Source: Campylobacterota bacterium (GTDB lineage: Bacteria > Campylobacterota > Campylobacteria > Campylobacterales > SZUA-545). Taken from it: DNA of 6,070 nt. A model generated the notes under the pieces. The model saw only the letters and a list, made by a program, of their open reading frames with translations, was not told the origin of the DNA and did not search any database. The translations under genes were made by a program, and so were the position numbers. This document shows positions 4,684 through 6,070 of this stretch, piece after piece; position 1 is the stretch's first letter, and every line of letters begins with the position of its first letter. Where the stretch lies: contig JAUPLZ010000082.1 in the NCBI GenBank assembly GCA_030836705.1, positions 1 through 6,070 on the forward strand, read 5' to 3'.

Positions 4684-6070
4684 TCATTCTGACTTAAGCT
4701 CTATTGAGAATACAGCTCCAGTGCCGTCATCTAAATTTTTTACACTTAAATTGCCACCCATACTGTCTTCAACGATTGCTTTTGACATATACAAGCCTAT
4801 ACCCGTACCTTTGCTTCCTTTTGTGGAAAAATAGGGTTCAAAAATCCTATCAAGAATATGTGTAGGAACACCGCCGCCGTTGTCGGTAATCTCGACAATT
4901 ACCTTGGGCTCGATTTTATCAACATTAATATTAACTATGCCTTTATGATGCTTGTCTTTTTTTTGCATATCCACTATGGCGTCTTTTGAGTTGTTCAACA
5001 TATTTAGCATAACCTGCTTAAACTCATTTACATATCCATAGACTTCACACTTTTGACCGTTTATCAAACCTCCAGAAAATGTTATGTGGATGTTATGGTT
5101 TTTAAATTGAGCTTTTACAAGTTCCGTCACCTCAATCGCTGCCATAAAAACATCAAAAATTGATTTTTCCTTGTTCGGCTTAAAAAAATCTCTAAAATCA
5201 TCAATTGTTTTTGACATATACTGGATTTGTTTGTTTGAAAATTCAACACTCTCTTCTAAATACTTTTTATCCAATTCTCCATGTTCATAAGCATCTAAAA
5301 TATCTTGTATTGAGATACCAAGCGCATTTAGCGGCTGTCTCCACTGATGGGCTATGGCGCCTATCATTTCGCCCATTGCCGCCATTTTGGACTGCTGAAT
5401 AAGAAGCTGCTCTTTTTTTCTCTTGTCTTCTTGCATTTTTTTCTGCTCGCTCAAATCATCGACCATGCCTATTGAGTTTATGAGATTTTTTTTCTCATCC
5501 CTTACTGCCGAGACTATCACTTTAACCCATATCGTTTTATCGCTGTTTTTTATATATCTTTTTTCTAAAACATAAGAATTAATAATATTGTTTTTTAATT
5601 TTTGAAAATTTTCGCTAGATATCTTTGCATCATCCGCATGTGTTATCTCAAGAATATTCCTGCCGTCAATATACTCTTTTTCGCACTCTAGCATTTTTTC
5701 AAAGGAGGGATTGTGTTTTAGGATTTTTCCATTTGCGTCGGTAACAAAAATGCCCATTCCGGAAAAATCAAAAATGGCATGAAAAATCTTGCTCTGTTCT
5801 ATTTGTTTTTTTATATGCCCTTCTATCTCTTTTTGTTTTAAAAACAGTGATTTATAAAGCCTAATCTTGTTTATAAAAAGGTTCTCATCAAAAGGTTTTG
5901 CAAGATAATCAACAGCCTTAAGGGCGTAATCTTTTTTAAAAAAATCATCACCGCTTATTCCTTTTTTCAAAAAAATAATCGGTATATTTTTTGTCTCTTT
6001 TTTTAATTTTATAAGCTTGGCTATCTCGTAGCCGTCCATATTAGACATATTGACGCTAAGCAAAATCAAG
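4684..6070 (-). CDS. PAS-containing histidine kinase with degenerate N-terminal receiver domain, 5' end outside window
   Basis: This is the C-terminal 461 codons of a two-component sensor kinase; the true start lies beyond the right edge. Numbering from the first full codon, residues 1-75 are the second half of a receiver domain (NMSNMDGYE at 7-15, DYLAKPFDE with conserved Lys58 at 54-62). The phosphoacceptor Asp is Ser5 (LILLS), and the usual Thr/Ser after IIFL is Lys35. Residues 80-95 are a coiled linker and about 95-205 a PAS domain (GIFVTDANGKI). The kinase core has the H-box IAHQWRQPLN with His241, the N-box NMLNNSKDA (Asn360), the G1 box DNGGG (396-400), the F-box FEPYFSTK and the G2 box GTGIGL (421-426), so it should bind ATP and autophosphorylate. 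No transmembrane segment is visible in this part, so it is probably cytoplasmic. The carbonic anhydrase gene follows after 17 nt. No cognate regulator is in view. Confidence 0.92.
   Translation of the reverse strand, partial: LILLSVNMSNMDGYEIAKLIKLKKETKNIPIIFLKKGISGDDFFKKDYALKAVDYLAKPFDENLFINKIRLYKSLFLKQKEIEGHIKKQIEQSKIFHAIFDFSGMGIFVTDANGKILKHNPSFEKMLECEKEYIDGRNILEITHADDAKISSENFQKLKNNIINSYVLEKRYIKNSDKTIWVKVIVSAVRDEKKNLINSIGMVDDLSEQKKMQEDKRKKEQLLIQQSKMAAMGEMIGAIAHQWRQPLNALGISIQDILDAYEHGELDKKYLEESVEFSNKQIQYMSKTIDDFRDFFKPNKEKSIFDVFMAAIEVTELVKAQFKNHNIHITFSGGLINGQKCEVYGYVNEFKQVMLNMLNNSKDAIVDMQKKDKHHKGIVNINVDKIEPKVIVEITDNGGGVPTHILDRIFEPYFSTKGSKGTGIGLYMSKAIVEDSMGGNLSVKNLDDGTGAVFSIELKSE

Noticed and set aside
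4667..4687. Seven-residue longer carbonic anhydrase starting at the ATG overlapping the kinase stop
   Set aside because: The ATGA overlap is suggestive of coupling, but AGGAG sits between this ATG and the one at 4666 and serves the latter; the extra residues match nothing in the family. Some use of it cannot be excluded.
5205..5402. Plus-strand frame of 65 codons opposite the histidine kinase H-box region
   Set aside because: Antisense to conserved kinase motifs, with no supporting ribosome-binding site or domain.
6067..6069. TTG as the start of the kinase
   Set aside because: It lies in the middle of a receiver domain beta strand (LILLS), so the frame must continue beyond the window; the gene is cut, not naturally short.

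Overview
The window reads as one strand of a Campylobacterota (epsilonproteobacterial) chromosome, probably from a free-living Sulfurimonas-like sulfur or hydrogen oxidiser. The evidence is the compact ccoNOQP gene order, a DUF4006-type protein directly behind ccoP (a family seen almost only in this phylum), a beta-carbonic anhydrase resembling those of Helicobacter and Campylobacter, a histidine kinase with the HQWRQPLN H-box common in the group, and A+T-rich DNA with strong Shine-Dalgarno sites. The genus is an inference; no rRNA or other marker is present.

All supported genes lie on the minus strand, so transcription runs from high to low coordinates. From the right: a histidine kinase open at the window edge (4684-6070) with a receiver-like N-terminus whose phosphoacceptor Asp is replaced by Ser, then a PAS domain and a complete kinase core; a beta-carbonic anhydrase starting 17 nt after it (4025-4666); a 171-nt gap with a hairpin, a weak promoter candidate and short repeats; then ccoN (2384-3853), ccoO (1688-2371), ccoQ (1474-1677), a 124-125-nt gap with three consecutive hairpins, ccoP (455-1348), a DUF4006 membrane protein (222-455), an unlisted 30-residue single-helix microprotein (117-209), and the start of a probable secreted protein with a TTG start (1-115).

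The cco genes encode a complete cbb3-type cytochrome c oxidase: CcoN holds the haem b, haem b3 and CuB site, CcoO and CcoP carry one and two haems c, and CcoQ is a small helical subunit. Together they reduce oxygen with high affinity and pump protons at low oxygen. The assembly genes ccoGHIS are not in the window. The tight spacing downstream of ccoP (1-nt overlap, 12-nt gap, 1-nt gap) suggests that DUF4006, the microprotein and the secreted protein are co-translated with the oxidase and may serve its assembly or stability.

The most notable items are the 30-residue microprotein, the three-hairpin insertion between ccoQ and ccoP, the degenerate receiver on the kinase, a calcium-loop-like DxDGDGxxD motif in CcoO, and the kinase / carbonic anhydrase / oxidase order. 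No CRISPR array, tRNA, rRNA or intact mobile element is visible.
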